64,000 bases of DNA from Eubacterium sp. (GTDB lineage Bacteria > Bacillota > Clostridia > Oscillospirales > Acutalibacteraceae): positions 1 through 64,000 of the forward strand of contig JAFSRX010000068.1 of assembly GCA_017445905.1 (NCBI GenBank). Reading direction: 5' to 3'. The position numbers and the translations under genes were made by a program. The stretch's first letter is position 1. Every line of letters starts with the position of its first letter. Below the pieces are notes generated by a model. It searched no databases, was not told the origin of the DNA, and worked only from the letters and a program-made list of their open reading frames with translations. Below are positions 6,999 to 15,906 of this stretch, piece by piece.

Positions 6999-8057
6999 AT
7001 GAAAAAAGCTATAATTGCTATGAGCGGCGGTGTTGATTCCAGCGTTGCCGCTTATTTTATGAAGGACAGGGGCTTTGATTGCATCGGCGCAACAATGAAA
7101 CTCTATGATAATGAGGATATCGGAATTAGCAGTGAAAAAACCTGCTGTTCACTTAGCGATATTGAGGATGCAAGAGCAGTTTGCCGCAGACTCGGTATGC
7201 CTTATTATGTCTTTAATTTCAAAGATGAATTTGAAGAAAAGGTTATAGATAAATTTGTTAAAACCTACGAAGCGGGCGCAACTCCCAATCCCTGTATCGA
7301 CTGCAACAGATATCTAAAATTTGAAAAGCTGATGCAGAGAATGAAAGAGCTCGATTATGACTATATTGTAACGGGTCACTATGCCGATATTGAAGAAAAA
7401 GATGGACGATTCTATCTAAAAAAAGGCAAGGATTTATCTAAGGACCAAAGCTATGTTCTTTATTCCTTAACACAAAATCAGCTTTCTCATACAATTTTTC
7501 CGCTCGGTAAGTTTTCTAAATCCGAAATACGAGAAATTGCCGAGAGAGAAGGCTTTTTAAATGCAAGAAAGCATGACTCCCAGGATATCTGTTTTGTTCC
7601 CGATGGCGATTATGCAAAATTTATTGAAGAACATTTTGGAAAGAAATACCCCGACGGTGATTTTGTTGATATAAACGGAAATGTTCTCGGAAAACACAGT
7701 GGAATTATAAGATATACTATTGGTCAACGAAAAGGACTCGGTATTGCAGCGGGCAAGCCTGTTTACGTATGTAAAAAGAATATCGAAAAAAATCAGGTTG
7801 TTTTAGGATCAAATGAAGATCTTTTGAGCGACTTTCTTGAAGCTGAGGATTTTAACTGGATATATGAAAAGCCGGTTGATAAAATCAAATGTAAGGCGAA
7901 AACAAGATATAATATGACGGAGCAACCCTGTGAGGTCTGGTGTGATGGAGAGAGGGTTTTTGTTAAATTTGATTCTCCTCAGCGAGCAGTAACATCGGGG
8001 CAGGCGGTTGTTTTATATGATGACGAATACGTTATAGGCGGCGGAACAATCAAATAA
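6999..8057 (+). CDS. mnmA: tRNA-specific 2-thiouridylase MnmA
   Basis: The 352-residue ATP pyrophosphatase inserts sulfur at C2 of the wobble uridine in Lys, Glu and Gln tRNAs. The PP-loop SGGVDSS is at residues 9-15. The two catalytic cysteines fall in NPCIDCN (about 101) and DICFV (about 200). GHYADI, KDQSYVL and GQRKGLGI complete the family pattern. It ends the isc operon; the desulfurase encoded upstream is the likely sulfur donor. The ribosome site is weak, consistent with coupling to nadA, which ends 8 bp before. Confidence 0.96.
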   Translation: MKKAIIAMSGGVDSSVAAYFMKDRGFDCIGATMKLYDNEDIGISSEKTCCSLSDIEDARAVCRRLGMPYYVFNFKDEFEEKVIDKFVKTYEAGATPNPCIDCNRYLKFEKLMQRMKELDYDYIVTGHYADIEEKDGRFYLKKGKDLSKDQSYVLYSLTQNQLSHTIFPLGKFSKSEIREIAEREGFLNARKHDSQDICFVPDGDYAKFIEEHFGKKYPDGDFVDINGNVLGKHSGIIRYTIGQRKGLGIAAGKPVYVCKKNIEKNQVVLGSNEDLLSDFLEAEDFNWIYEKPVDKIKCKAKTRYNMTEQPCEVWCDGERVFVKFDSPQRAVTSGQAVVLYDDEYVIGGGTIK

Positions 8058-8058
8058 T

Positions 8059-8080
8059 GTTATGAAAATAACTGCTTTTT
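8059..8080 (+). terminator. Weak intrinsic terminator after mnmA
   Basis: A 5-bp stem (8059-8063 with 8068-8072) closed by a GAAA loop is followed by tgc and a T-run. The stem is short, so termination may be partial. Confidence 0.4.
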
Positions 8081-8131
8081 TATGCTTTATAACGAAAATA
8101 TAAAAAAATGTTAAAAAATCAATATTTGGTA

Positions 8132-8160
8132 TTGATTTTGTAAAATCTTTTTGATATAGT
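8132..8160 (+). promoter_or_regulatory. Promoter of the small acidic peptide gene
   Basis: TTGATT (8132-8137), a 17-bp spacer and TATAGT (8155-8160) lie 28 bp upstream of the peptide start codon. The surrounding sequence is very AT-rich. Confidence 0.65.
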
Positions 8161-8188
8161 GTATTTAGCAAAGATTGGAGGTTTAAAG

Positions 8189-8326
8189 ATGAGCAAGCAA
8201 TATAGCGAACCGTTAGTTGAAATTCGTAAATATTTGTGTTCAGAGGATGTTTGTACTAATCCTTCAGATCCTGATAAGGATAAAGACCTTCACGATGAGG
8301 ATGAATACGATTATTTCGGTAACTAA
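8189..8326 (+). CDS. 45-residue acidic peptide with two cysteines, unknown
   Basis: ATG 8189 is preceded by a near-ideal TTGGAGG site (8 nt spacing) and its own promoter, and followed by its own terminator, so it is a complete monocistronic unit. The first half has SEPLVEIRKYLC and a second Cys five residues later (LCSEDVC). The second half (from NPSDPD on) is mostly Asp/Glu and ends EYDYFGN. It has no signal peptide or membrane segment. The layout of a conserved-looking N-terminal part and a short variable tail recalls short orphan or RiPP-precursor-like peptides of gut Clostridia. No modification enzyme is adjacent, so function is unknown. Confidence 0.7.
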   Translation: MSKQYSEPLVEIRKYLCSEDVCTNPSDPDKDKDLHDEDEYDYFGN

Positions 8327-8348
8327 AATTTATTTGTAATGCCCAATT

Positions 8349-8377
8349 AAGACTTGTTATATGCAAGTCTTTTTTTT
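8349..8377 (+). terminator. Intrinsic terminator of the peptide gene
   Basis: An 8-bp stem (8349-8356 with 8364-8371) with a 7-nt loop runs into an eight-T tract. Confidence 0.85.
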
Positions 8378-8479
8378 GTGCTTTTTTTAACATTAGTTAT
8401 AAGTATTTTTAATTTTTACGCCATTTTGTTATTTTTATGTAATTTTTTGAAATAAACTATTTATTTTATATTAAAAATC

Positions 8480-8488
8480 TGTTATAAT
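8480..8488 (+). promoter_or_regulatory. Extended -10 promoter for the lipoprotein/two-component operon
   Basis: TGtTATAAT (TG at 8480-8481, TATAAT at 8483-8488) forms an extended -10 element 55 bp upstream of the TTG start. The -35 region (around 8460, tttatt) is poor. Confidence 0.5.
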
Positions 8489-8542
8489 AATTTCTAAATT
8501 GGCTCAATGTTTCTGATAATGGTTTTTAAAGGAGGCGAAAAT

Positions 8543-9847
8543 TTGAAATACATTAAGTGTATTGCCTGCGTTTTAGGCATTTGTGCTCTTTTCAGTGCTT
8601 GCAATTTTCAGTTTTCTTCCTCTATTGACGACTTGATTTCTCCGATATCCCCCATAGGTGATAACGCCGATATTAAAACTGCTCTGGATGAATATGTTCA
8701 AAACGGATATGATCTTAAAACGCCAACTTACGGAAAGCATATAACTTCATATACTTTTTTCGATATAGACGGTGACGGTGAGAAAGAGGCGATTGCGTTC
8801 TATGAACCGTCCGACGATCTCGGAACAATAGATATGGCTGTTATCAAAAAGAGAGATGATGCCTTTGAGGTAATAGAAAATATCAAGGGCATGGGTAAAG
8901 ACATACATTCACTTGATTTTATCGATGTTAACGGTTCCGGTAATAAAGAACTGGTTGTCTGCTGGGACGTTATAAGAAATTCATCAAGCCACGAAATGTG
9001 CGTTTATGAGGTTAAGAAAAAAAAGGATAAAATATCTCTTTCGGAGATAGGCGAGAGCATAACGGTAAATAATTATATTGCTGTTGATATTAATAACGAC
9101 TCCGTTGATGAGCTTCTTGTTTTTAAACTTGGAAACGGCAGTTCATCATATGCAGGAGCTGAGGCTTGCTCGTATTTATATGGTAAACTGAGAATCCTCG
9201 GTGAAACTAAGCTTGATTCCCATATAAGTTCTTATAACGAGCTTAAAGTTGAAGAAATAGAAAATGATTATAACAGAGTTTATGCTGATGCAATTTCATC
9301 AAGTGGCTCATCTATGCTTACTGAAATTGTTTATTGGTCGGATGCATACGGAACGATTATTTCACCGTTTTACAGTTATTCAAGCGGAAGAACGAAGGAT
9401 ACTGCGAGAAATGTTATGATTACCAGCAGGGATATTAATTCCGACGGTATAATCGAAGTTCCAAATGATAAAAAGCTGTCATCGCTTCCGATACAGATTT
9501 CCTGTATTGACTGGAAGGTTTATAAAAAATCAATTCTGATTCATACTGACTATACCCTTTGTTCAGTAAGTGACAGATATACTGTTATCATTCCCGATAA
9601 GTATATTGACAAGATTTCTGTCGGATATGATGAAAAAACAAGAATTATGAGCGTAAGCTCAAAAGACAGTAGAATTGAGGCTTTCAGAATAGTTCCGGTT
9701 TTAAAGGCGACGTATGACAAACGAAAGTTTGAGGGTTATACAACTGTTCTTGACGATTCGGGATACTATTATCTGGCGAAAACAGGCGATAATCCTGATA
9801 TAGATATAACAATAAAAGATTTGAAAACATATATAAAATCAATATGA
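8543..9847 (+). CDS. Putative lipoprotein linked to a two-component system
   Basis: The 434-residue product starts at TTG 8543, placed 6 nt after an AAAGGAGG site; upstream in-frame codons are not supported. A short signal peptide ends in a lipobox-like LFSAC with the modified Cys near residue 19. The rest has repeated Asp-rich strands (FFDIDGDGEKE, FIDVNGSGNKE, AVDINNDSVDE, SRDINSDGI), the pattern of VCBS/FG-GAP or calcium-binding beta-propeller blades. It is the first gene of an operon with a response regulator and kinase, so an extracytoplasmic sensing or accessory role is plausible. No named family was recognised. Confidence 0.78.
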   Translation: MKYIKCIACVLGICALFSACNFQFSSSIDDLISPISPIGDNADIKTALDEYVQNGYDLKTPTYGKHITSYTFFDIDGDGEKEAIAFYEPSDDLGTIDMAVIKKRDDAFEVIENIKGMGKDIHSLDFIDVNGSGNKELVVCWDVIRNSSSHEMCVYEVKKKKDKISLSEIGESITVNNYIAVDINNDSVDELLVFKLGNGSSSYAGAEACSYLYGKLRILGETKLDSHISSYNELKVEEIENDYNRVYADAISSSGSSMLTEIVYWSDAYGTIISPFYSYSSGRTKDTARNVMITSRDINSDGIIEVPNDKKLSSLPIQISCIDWKVYKKSILIHTDYTLCSVSDRYTVIIPDKYIDKISVGYDEKTRIMSVSSKDSRIEAFRIVPVLKATYDKRKFEGYTTVLDDSGYYYLAKTGDNPDIDITIKDLKTYIKSI

Positions 9848-9858
9848 GGAGAAGAAGT

Positions 9859-10572
9859 ATGAAAAAAGTTTTAGTTGCTGAAGACGAAGAATCTATCCGC
9901 GAGTTTATTGTAATTAACTTAACAAGAAGCGGATATACTGTTGAGCAGGCGCAAAACGGTGTTGTTGCTCTTCATAAATTTCACGAAGATGAGGAAGGAT
10001 TTGATGTTGCCATTCTCGACATAATGATGCCTGAACTTGACGGACTTTCAGTATGCAAGGAGCTTAGAAAATGCTCATCTGATCTTGGAATAATTATGCT
10101 TAGTGCAAAAACCCAGGAAATGGATAAGGTAACAGGACTTCTTTTCGGAGCAGACGACTATGTAACCAAGCCGTTTTCACCGTCTGAGCTTATGGCAAGA
10201 GTTGACGCTGTTTACCGAAGAGTTGAGATGACAAGAGGTTTCAGAAAGAATGATACAACCGGCGACAGCATAATTCTTGATGAATTTGAACTCAATCTCA
10301 GAAACAGAACACTTACCAAGAATAAGAATATCATTGAGCTTACTCAGGTTGAATTCCAGATAGTTGAGTATTTCTTCAAAAACCCGAATGCTGCTCTTTC
10401 AAGAAACGATATTCTGCAGCAGGTATGGGGCGAAAACTATTTTGGCGATGAAAAGATAGTTGATGTTAATATAAGACGTCTGAGAATGAAAATTGAAGAT
10501 AATCCGTCAAGTCCTAAACGTCTTGTAACTATATGGGGACTCGGCTATAAATGGATAACAGGTAACGAATAA
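9859..10572 (+). CDS. OmpR/PhoB-family response regulator
   Basis: The 237-residue cytoplasmic regulator has a receiver domain (about 3-120; acidic pocket ED at 8-9, phospho-acceptor Asp54 in ILDIMMPELDG, KPF at about 107) and a winged-helix DNA-binding domain (about 135-235, with ELTQVEFQIVEYF and VDVNIRRLRMKIE). ATG 9859 is chosen because AGGAG (9847-9851) lies 7 nt upstream; the ATG at 9844 overlaps that site. The gene follows the lipoprotein by 11 bp and precedes its cognate kinase. Confidence 0.94.
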   Translation: MKKVLVAEDEESIREFIVINLTRSGYTVEQAQNGVVALHKFHEDEEGFDVAILDIMMPELDGLSVCKELRKCSSDLGIIMLSAKTQEMDKVTGLLFGADDYVTKPFSPSELMARVDAVYRRVEMTRGFRKNDTTGDSIILDEFELNLRNRTLTKNKNIIELTQVEFQIVEYFFKNPNAALSRNDILQQVWGENYFGDEKIVDVNIRRLRMKIEDNPSSPKRLVTIWGLGYKWITGNE

Positions 10573-10590
10573 CAGGAATCTAAATCATAA

Positions 10591-12078
10591 ATGAAAGAAA
10601 TTGCAAACTCAATAACTGAAAAGATTAAAAAGTTAATCTCAAAGATTAAGAATAACAAGATAGACGGTATAACGCGCAGATGGCTGATAAATATTATCGG
10701 CGTTATTGCTATTCTCTTTTTAATCACTTTCATATTATCTTCTGTTGCAATTAAGAATTACTACTATAACAGCGTTGAAAACATTGTAAGTTCAGGTGCT
10801 TCTGATTCGGCTGTCAGCTATTTTCAGAATAATATTGAAAAAGGTAACTCGCTTGAAGAATCTGCTGCTGAATTTGTTGATTCATATTCCTTGAAGAAAT
10901 CAACAACAATCTGGATTATCGATACAAAGGGAAAAGTTATTCTTTCATCAAGCGGATTTTCTGTTGAGGATCAGAGTATGCCCGACTATGATGAGGCAAT
11001 GCAAAACGAAGCAGGTATCGCAAGATTTGTCGGAAGAATTAATCGAAAAGAAAAGATTATGGCGCTGACAAAGGCTATAAAAGATAAAAACGGCGCTAAA
11101 ATAGGCGCAATAAGAGTTATGAGTAACATAAATGAGGTTGATGACCAAATTTCAACAATACGTTTTATGATATTCTTAATGCTTCTTTTTGTTATGGTAA
11201 TAATTGTATTTTCGAATCTCTTTTTCATACGTTCAATTATTATTCCTGTTTCAGAGATAAACAATGCAACAAAGCTTATTGCAGCGGGCAACCTTGATGT
11301 AAGAATTGAGAAGCAATATAACGATGAAATCGGTGACCTTGCCGATAGTATTAACTCGATGGCAACGGATATTGCCGCTGCGGATAAAATGAAAAATGAT
11401 TTTATTTCAACAATATCCCACGAACTCAGAACTCCTCTTACTTCAATTAAAGGCTGGGGCGAAACGCTAACCCTTGGCAACCAGGATAATGTTGATGAAC
11501 TTACTAAAAAAGGTCTTCAGGTTATAGTAAGTGAAGCGGGTAGGCTTGAGGGATTTGTTGAAGAACTTCTTGATTTCTCACGACTCCAGAGTGGCAGAAT
11601 GAATTTAAGACTTGCTAAATGCGACATTCTTGCTGAGCTTGAAGAAACGCTCTTCACCTTCCGGGAAAGAGCTGTCAGAGAGGGATATGAGGTTAAATAC
11701 AGTATTCCTGAAACTCCTTCAATAGCTAATGCAGACGCAAACAGACTAAAGCAGGTATTTATGAATATTCTTGACAATGCGCTCAAATATTCTCGTCCCG
11801 GAAGCAGAATACTTGTTAAAGCTGATTTTATAAAGAGGGAAAACAATCCTTTTGTAAGAATTGCTATTGCCGACCAGGGTTGTGGAATTTCTGCTGAGGA
11901 CTTGCCCCATGTTAAAGAGAAATTCTATAAAGCAAATGTGAGTGTTCGTGGGTCAGGAATTGGTCTTGCAGTTACAAATGAAATTGTAACCCTTCACGGA
12001 GGAACGATTGATATAGACAGTGAAGTTGGAACCGGAACACTCGTTACAATTCTTCTTCCGATTGAAGAAGAAAACTAA
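10591..12078 (+). CDS. Membrane sensor histidine kinase with HAMP domain
   Basis: The 495-residue kinase has a first membrane helix (about 34-54), an extracytoplasmic region of about 130 residues, a second helix (about 190-212), a HAMP linker, and HisKA with phospho-accepting His277 in STISHELRTPL. A HATPase_c domain follows with N-box VFMNILDNALKYS, G1 ADQGCGIS and G2 GSGIGLAV. It should phosphorylate the response regulator encoded 18 bp upstream. The overall plan matches PhoR/WalK-type kinases but lacks a PAS domain. The signal is unknown; the lipoprotein encoded first in the operon is a candidate partner. Confidence 0.93.
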   Translation: MKEIANSITEKIKKLISKIKNNKIDGITRRWLINIIGVIAILFLITFILSSVAIKNYYYNSVENIVSSGASDSAVSYFQNNIEKGNSLEESAAEFVDSYSLKKSTTIWIIDTKGKVILSSSGFSVEDQSMPDYDEAMQNEAGIARFVGRINRKEKIMALTKAIKDKNGAKIGAIRVMSNINEVDDQISTIRFMIFLMLLFVMVIIVFSNLFFIRSIIIPVSEINNATKLIAAGNLDVRIEKQYNDEIGDLADSINSMATDIAAADKMKNDFISTISHELRTPLTSIKGWGETLTLGNQDNVDELTKKGLQVIVSEAGRLEGFVEELLDFSRLQSGRMNLRLAKCDILAELEETLFTFRERAVREGYEVKYSIPETPSIANADANRLKQVFMNILDNALKYSRPGSRILVKADFIKRENNPFVRIAIADQGCGISAEDLPHVKEKFYKANVSVRGSGIGLAVTNEIVTLHGGTIDIDSEVGTGTLVTILLPIEEEN

Positions 12079-12106
12079 AAGAAAACTATAGGAAAGGCAA
12101 ATAATT

Positions 12107-13078
12107 ATGTCTGAAAAAAAGCATAAAACATCCGTCGGCGGTCAGGCGCTGATCGAAGGAATTATGATGCAGGGACCGAAGGGAATGGCTACTGCTGTAA
12201 GAAAGCCGGACGGAGATATTCTAACTGAATACCATGATGTTAAACATCTTAAAGATAAAAATAATTTTTGGGGAATTCCGATTATCAGAGGAATTGTTGC
12301 TTTTATTGAATCAATGATAAGCGGATATAAAATGCTTATGTACTCGGCTGAGGTTTCGGGAATGGAAGAAATTGAAGAAGAGGAAATGAGCAAATTTGAA
12401 AAGTGGCTTACTGATAAACTCGGTGACAAACTTATGAATATAATAATGGGAATTGCAACAGTTCTTGGATTTGCGCTTGCATTTCTTATATTCTTTTATC
12501 TTCCCGTTTTTATTTTCAACAGAATAAATACGCTTGCAAATAATTCTCTTATTGCATGGCAGGGAACATTTGAGGGAATAATCAAGATAATTATTTTCGT
12601 TTTATATATGATTTTAGTATCTCAGATGAAGGATATTAAGCGAGTTTTCAAGTATCACGGCGCAGAGCATAAATCAATATGTTGCTATGAGTCAGGACTT
12701 GAACTTACTGTTGAGAATGTAAAAAAATGCTCTCGTTTTCATCCGAGATGCGGAACATCATTTATGTTTGTTATGCTGATACTTAGCATATTTGTTATAA
12801 CTCTTCTATCTCTTGTTGTTCCCGAAGGATTAAAGCAGAATACAGTCCTTTGGACGGTTATAAAGCTTCCTATGATTCCTATAATTATGGGAATAGGATA
12901 TGAATTTATCAGATATGCAGGAAAACACGATAATGTTCTTGTTAAAATTCTTTCAGCACCAGGACTTTGGATGCAGAGAATAACAACTAAAGAGCCTGAG
13001 GATGATATTATCGAAGTCGGTATTGAGGCAATTAAGGCAGTTATAACTGATAATCCCGAAGACGACAGGATAAAGTAA
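12107..13078 (+). CDS. DUF1385 (YqhQ-like) membrane protein
   Basis: The 323-residue protein belongs to the DUF1385 family. N-terminal GGQALIEGIMMQGP, central YHGAEHKSI and RFHPRCGTSF are diagnostic. About four hydrophobic helices are seen, two near 110-175 and two near 220-265. The conserved His/Glu/Cys residues suggest metal binding, but the activity is unknown. In many Clostridia this gene sits immediately upstream of prmC, as here, where its stop overlaps the prmC start (TAATG). AGGAAAGGCAA precedes the ATG. Confidence 0.92.
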   Translation: MSEKKHKTSVGGQALIEGIMMQGPKGMATAVRKPDGDILTEYHDVKHLKDKNNFWGIPIIRGIVAFIESMISGYKMLMYSAEVSGMEEIEEEEMSKFEKWLTDKLGDKLMNIIMGIATVLGFALAFLIFFYLPVFIFNRINTLANNSLIAWQGTFEGIIKIIIFVLYMILVSQMKDIKRVFKYHGAEHKSICCYESGLELTVENVKKCSRFHPRCGTSFMFVMLILSIFVITLLSLVVPEGLKQNTVLWTVIKLPMIPIIMGIGYEFIRYAGKHDNVLVKILSAPGLWMQRITTKEPEDDIIEVGIEAIKAVITDNPEDDRIK

Positions 13079-13887
13079 TGACCAATAAAGAAGCGTTAGA
13101 GTTTTGCTTACAGTATTTAAACGAAAGAAATATTGATGAAGCCGATTTTAAATCACTGTGTTTAGTTTGCCATATCGGTGGTTTTAAAAACAGCGAATTC
13201 TTTATAAACTCAGATAAGCAAGCGGATATAAATGCTCTTATATCACTGCTTGAAAGACTTGAAAAAGGCGAGCCGCTTCAGTATATTATCGGGAAATGGG
13301 ATTTTTATGAAAGCGAGTTTTTAGTCGGCGAAGGCGTTTTGATTCCTCGTCCCGAAACCGAAGAGCTTGTTGATATTGCGCTAAAAGATGCAAAAGTATT
13401 CAGCTCTCCCGTCATTTATGATTTGTGTTCGGGTAGCGGTTGTATCGGAATAAGCATAGCAAAAAAAATAAAAAACTCAAAAGTATTTTGCGTTGAAAAA
13501 AGCGAAAAAGCTTTTGAGTATCTGAAAAAGAATTCAGAAAATATCAATAATGCAGTGCCAATATTTGCAGACATAAATGATGATATTGATTTGCCTATGG
13601 CAGATATTATTGTTTCAAATCCGCCGTATATTAAGAGTGAGGATATAAAAGGACTTCAGAAGGAACTTTTCTTTGAGCCTGAAATGGCGCTCGACGGTGG
13701 GAGCGACGGTCTTGTTTTTTACAAAATTATAAAAAAAAGATATTTAAAAAAACTAAAAGAGGGCGGTATTATTCTTCTTGAAATCGGAAACGAGCAGGGG
13801 AATGATATTAAAAAACTTTTTAACAATGCTAAGATTATAAAAGATATTTACGGTAATGTAAGAATTGCCAGAATAATAAAGGAATAG
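13078..13887 (+). CDS. prmC: Release factor glutamine N5-methyltransferase
   Basis: The 269-residue SAM-dependent enzyme methylates the GGQ glutamine of RF1 and RF2. It has the N-terminal helical domain with GEPLQYIIGKWDF, the SAM-binding DLCSGSGCIGIS (about 119-130) and the catalytic SNPPYI motif (about 180-185). The C-terminal GGSDGLVFYK is also typical. It is translationally coupled to the DUF1385 gene by a one-base overlap. prfA is not adjacent. Confidence 0.95.
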   Translation: MTNKEALEFCLQYLNERNIDEADFKSLCLVCHIGGFKNSEFFINSDKQADINALISLLERLEKGEPLQYIIGKWDFYESEFLVGEGVLIPRPETEELVDIALKDAKVFSSPVIYDLCSGSGCIGISIAKKIKNSKVFCVEKSEKAFEYLKKNSENINNAVPIFADINDDIDLPMADIIVSNPPYIKSEDIKGLQKELFFEPEMALDGGSDGLVFYKIIKKRYLKKLKEGGIILLEIGNEQGNDIKKLFNNAKIIKDIYGNVRIARIIKE

Positions 13888-13892
13888 ATTAT

Positions 13893-14564
13893 ATGTTTTC
13901 ACTACTGAATTTTATAAGAAACGGACAGGTTACCGAAGCAGTTTTGTTTGTTCTATCGGGTTGCTTTGTTGTTTTTATCTGTTCACCTGTACACGAGCTT
14001 GCACATGGCTGGGTTGCGTATAAACTTGGCGATACAACGGCAAAAAGAGAGGGCAGACTGACCTTTAATCCGATAGCACATATTGACCCAATCGGTATGA
14101 TTATGATCTTGCTTTTTGGATTTGGTTTTGCAAAGCCTGTTCCTGTTAGTATGAGAAATCTGAAAAATCCGAAGAGGGATATGGCGCTTGTTGCGCTTGC
14201 AGGACCTGTGGCAAATATAGTTTTTGCATTCATCAGCGCCTTTTTCTTCTACTTCCTGATGGCTGTAAATACAAGCGGTTCAACATTCTTATACTATATA
14301 ACAATATTCTTTCAGTTTTCAGCATATATCAATGTTGCTTTAGCAGGCTTTAATCTTATTCCGCTTCCCCCGCTTGACGGCTCAAAGGTTTTGGCGGCGT
14401 TTCTTCCTGACAAAGCGTATTATAAATATATGATGTTTGAAAGATATGCAATGATAGCACTTTTAGTTCTTATTGCAACAGGAGTGCTTGATAGAGTTCT
14501 TGAAAAAATCACAGGAGTTTTAATGACAGCGATTTCATTTTTACCTGCATTAATATTCGGATAA
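13893..14564 (+). CDS. Site-2-protease-family (M50) membrane metalloprotease
   Basis: The 223-residue polytopic protein carries the zinc motif HELAH (His34, Glu35, His38) in its first conserved helix. A second motif, LPPLDGSKVL (about residue 157), corresponds to the Asp-containing NPDG motif that completes the metal site. It is the small form without a PDZ domain, like the SpoIVFB-related and YwhC-type proteins. The substrate is unknown. It lies between prmC and scpA with gaps of 5 and 3 bp, so it belongs to the same transcript. Confidence 0.9.
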   Translation: MFSLLNFIRNGQVTEAVLFVLSGCFVVFICSPVHELAHGWVAYKLGDTTAKREGRLTFNPIAHIDPIGMIMILLFGFGFAKPVPVSMRNLKNPKRDMALVALAGPVANIVFAFISAFFFYFLMAVNTSGSTFLYYITIFFQFSAYINVALAGFNLIPLPPLDGSKVLAAFLPDKAYYKYMMFERYAMIALLVLIATGVLDRVLEKITGVLMTAISFLPALIFG

Positions 14565-14567
14565 TAT

Positions 14568-15296
14568 ATGGAAAATTTAACCTATAAAATTGAGGTGTTT
14601 GAAGGTCCGATGGACTTGCTATTGCACCTCATAAGCAAGCATAAACTGAATATAAACGATATTCCGATTGCCGAGCTTGTTGACCAGTATCTCGACTATG
14701 TCAAAAAGATGGAAGAGGAAAACTTTGAAATTGCAGGCGATTTTCTTGAAATGGCAGCAAGACTCATCTATCTTAAAACGGTTTCACTGCTTCCGCGACA
14801 TGAGGAAGCCGAAACGCTGAAACGTGAGCTCACAGGTGAACTTATTGAGTATCGTGACTGTAAGCTTATGGCAGAGAAACTGTCAAAAAGAACGGACGGC
14901 TTCAACCGCTTTGTGCGTGATGCTCAGGGCGGTTGGGTAAATTATGACTATGAGCGTTTTCACGAAGGTGAGGAACTTTTGAGCGCCTACATAAATGCTG
15001 CAGGAAAAGCTCAGAGAAGACTTCCGCCGCCAATTGACTCATTTAAAGTCATTGTTGCAAAGCGCTTTGTAAACGTTGCCTCAAAGGTCAGAACGGTTAT
15101 GAGAAAGCTCTGGAGCGGAAAGAAAGTTAAGTTTCTTTCTCTTTTTGAAGGAGCACAGTCAAAAAGTGATCTTGTTGCAACTTTTCTTGCAGTTCTTGAG
15201 CTTGCAAAAACAAAAAAGATTTCAATCGACGGAGATATGCAAAATCCCGTTGTTCAGATGATAAAAGACGGAAGTGAGGTGAGCGACATTGAATAA
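14568..15296 (+). CDS. scpA: Segregation and condensation protein A
   Basis: The 242-residue kleisin bridges the heads of the SMC dimer. The N-terminal FEGPMDLLLHLISKHKLNI is highly conserved. The ARLIYLKTVSLLP segment and the C-terminal winged-helix part (FLAVLELAKTKKISI) complete the protein. It overlaps scpB by 8 bp, giving coupled production of two partners of the same complex. smc itself is not in the window. Confidence 0.95.
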   Translation: MENLTYKIEVFEGPMDLLLHLISKHKLNINDIPIAELVDQYLDYVKKMEEENFEIAGDFLEMAARLIYLKTVSLLPRHEEAETLKRELTGELIEYRDCKLMAEKLSKRTDGFNRFVRDAQGGWVNYDYERFHEGEELLSAYINAAGKAQRRLPPPIDSFKVIVAKRFVNVASKVRTVMRKLWSGKKVKFLSLFEGAQSKSDLVATFLAVLELAKTKKISIDGDMQNPVVQMIKDGSEVSDIE

Positions 15297-15906
15297 AACA
15301 GATAATATCATAGCAAAACTTGAAGCAATGCTTTTTGCATCGGGAGACCCCATTGAAGCGAGCAAGCTTGCAGAGGTTCTTGAAATAGATATTGAAACAG
15401 TTGTTAAAATGCTCGGTCATCTCAGTGGAATGTATGACGAAAGAGATTCGGGTCTGATGCTTATTCAGATTGATAATAAGTATCAGCTCTGCACAAGAGA
15501 ACAGCATAGTGAAGAGGTAAGAAAACTTCTTGAAATTAAAAAGAATACTCCTCTGAGTAATGCGGCTTTTGAAGTTCTTGCAATTATTGCGTACAACAAA
15601 ACGGTTACCCGTGCATTTATAGAACAGATAAGAGGTGTTGACTGTTCGGGTCCGATTTCTTCTCTTGTTCAGAAAGGACTTATTGAAGAAAAAGGGCGCC
15701 TTGATTTGCCCGGAAGACCGCTTGTTTATGGAACAACGGACAGATTTTTGAGATGCTTTTCTCTTAATTCTCTCGAAGATTTGCCTGAACTTCCGAAAAC
15801 AGAAGAGGTTGAGGGAATAGCAAAAGATGAATCCCAGACTTCTTTGTTCGATGATAACAAAGAAAAAACACAGCAAGAAAATGTCAGCGAAAAAGAGGAG
15901 GAATAA
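15289..15906 (+). CDS. scpB: Segregation and condensation protein B
   Basis: The 205-residue protein has two winged-helix units: residues about 5-80, starting AKLEAMLFASGDPI, and about 85-165, with NAAFEVLAIIAYNKTVTRA and GRPLVYGTTDRFL. These bind the central part of ScpA. The start is TTG 15289 inside the scpA end, served by a GTGAGGTG site 8 nt upstream. The tail (about 170-205) is acidic and low complexity. It completes the SMC-ScpAB condensin loader pair. Confidence 0.94.
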   Translation: MNKTDNIIAKLEAMLFASGDPIEASKLAEVLEIDIETVVKMLGHLSGMYDERDSGLMLIQIDNKYQLCTREQHSEEVRKLLEIKKNTPLSNAAFEVLAIIAYNKTVTRAFIEQIRGVDCSGPISSLVQKGLIEEKGRLDLPGRPLVYGTTDRFLRCFSLNSLEDLPELPKTEEVEGIAKDESQTSLFDDNKEKTQQENVSEKEEE

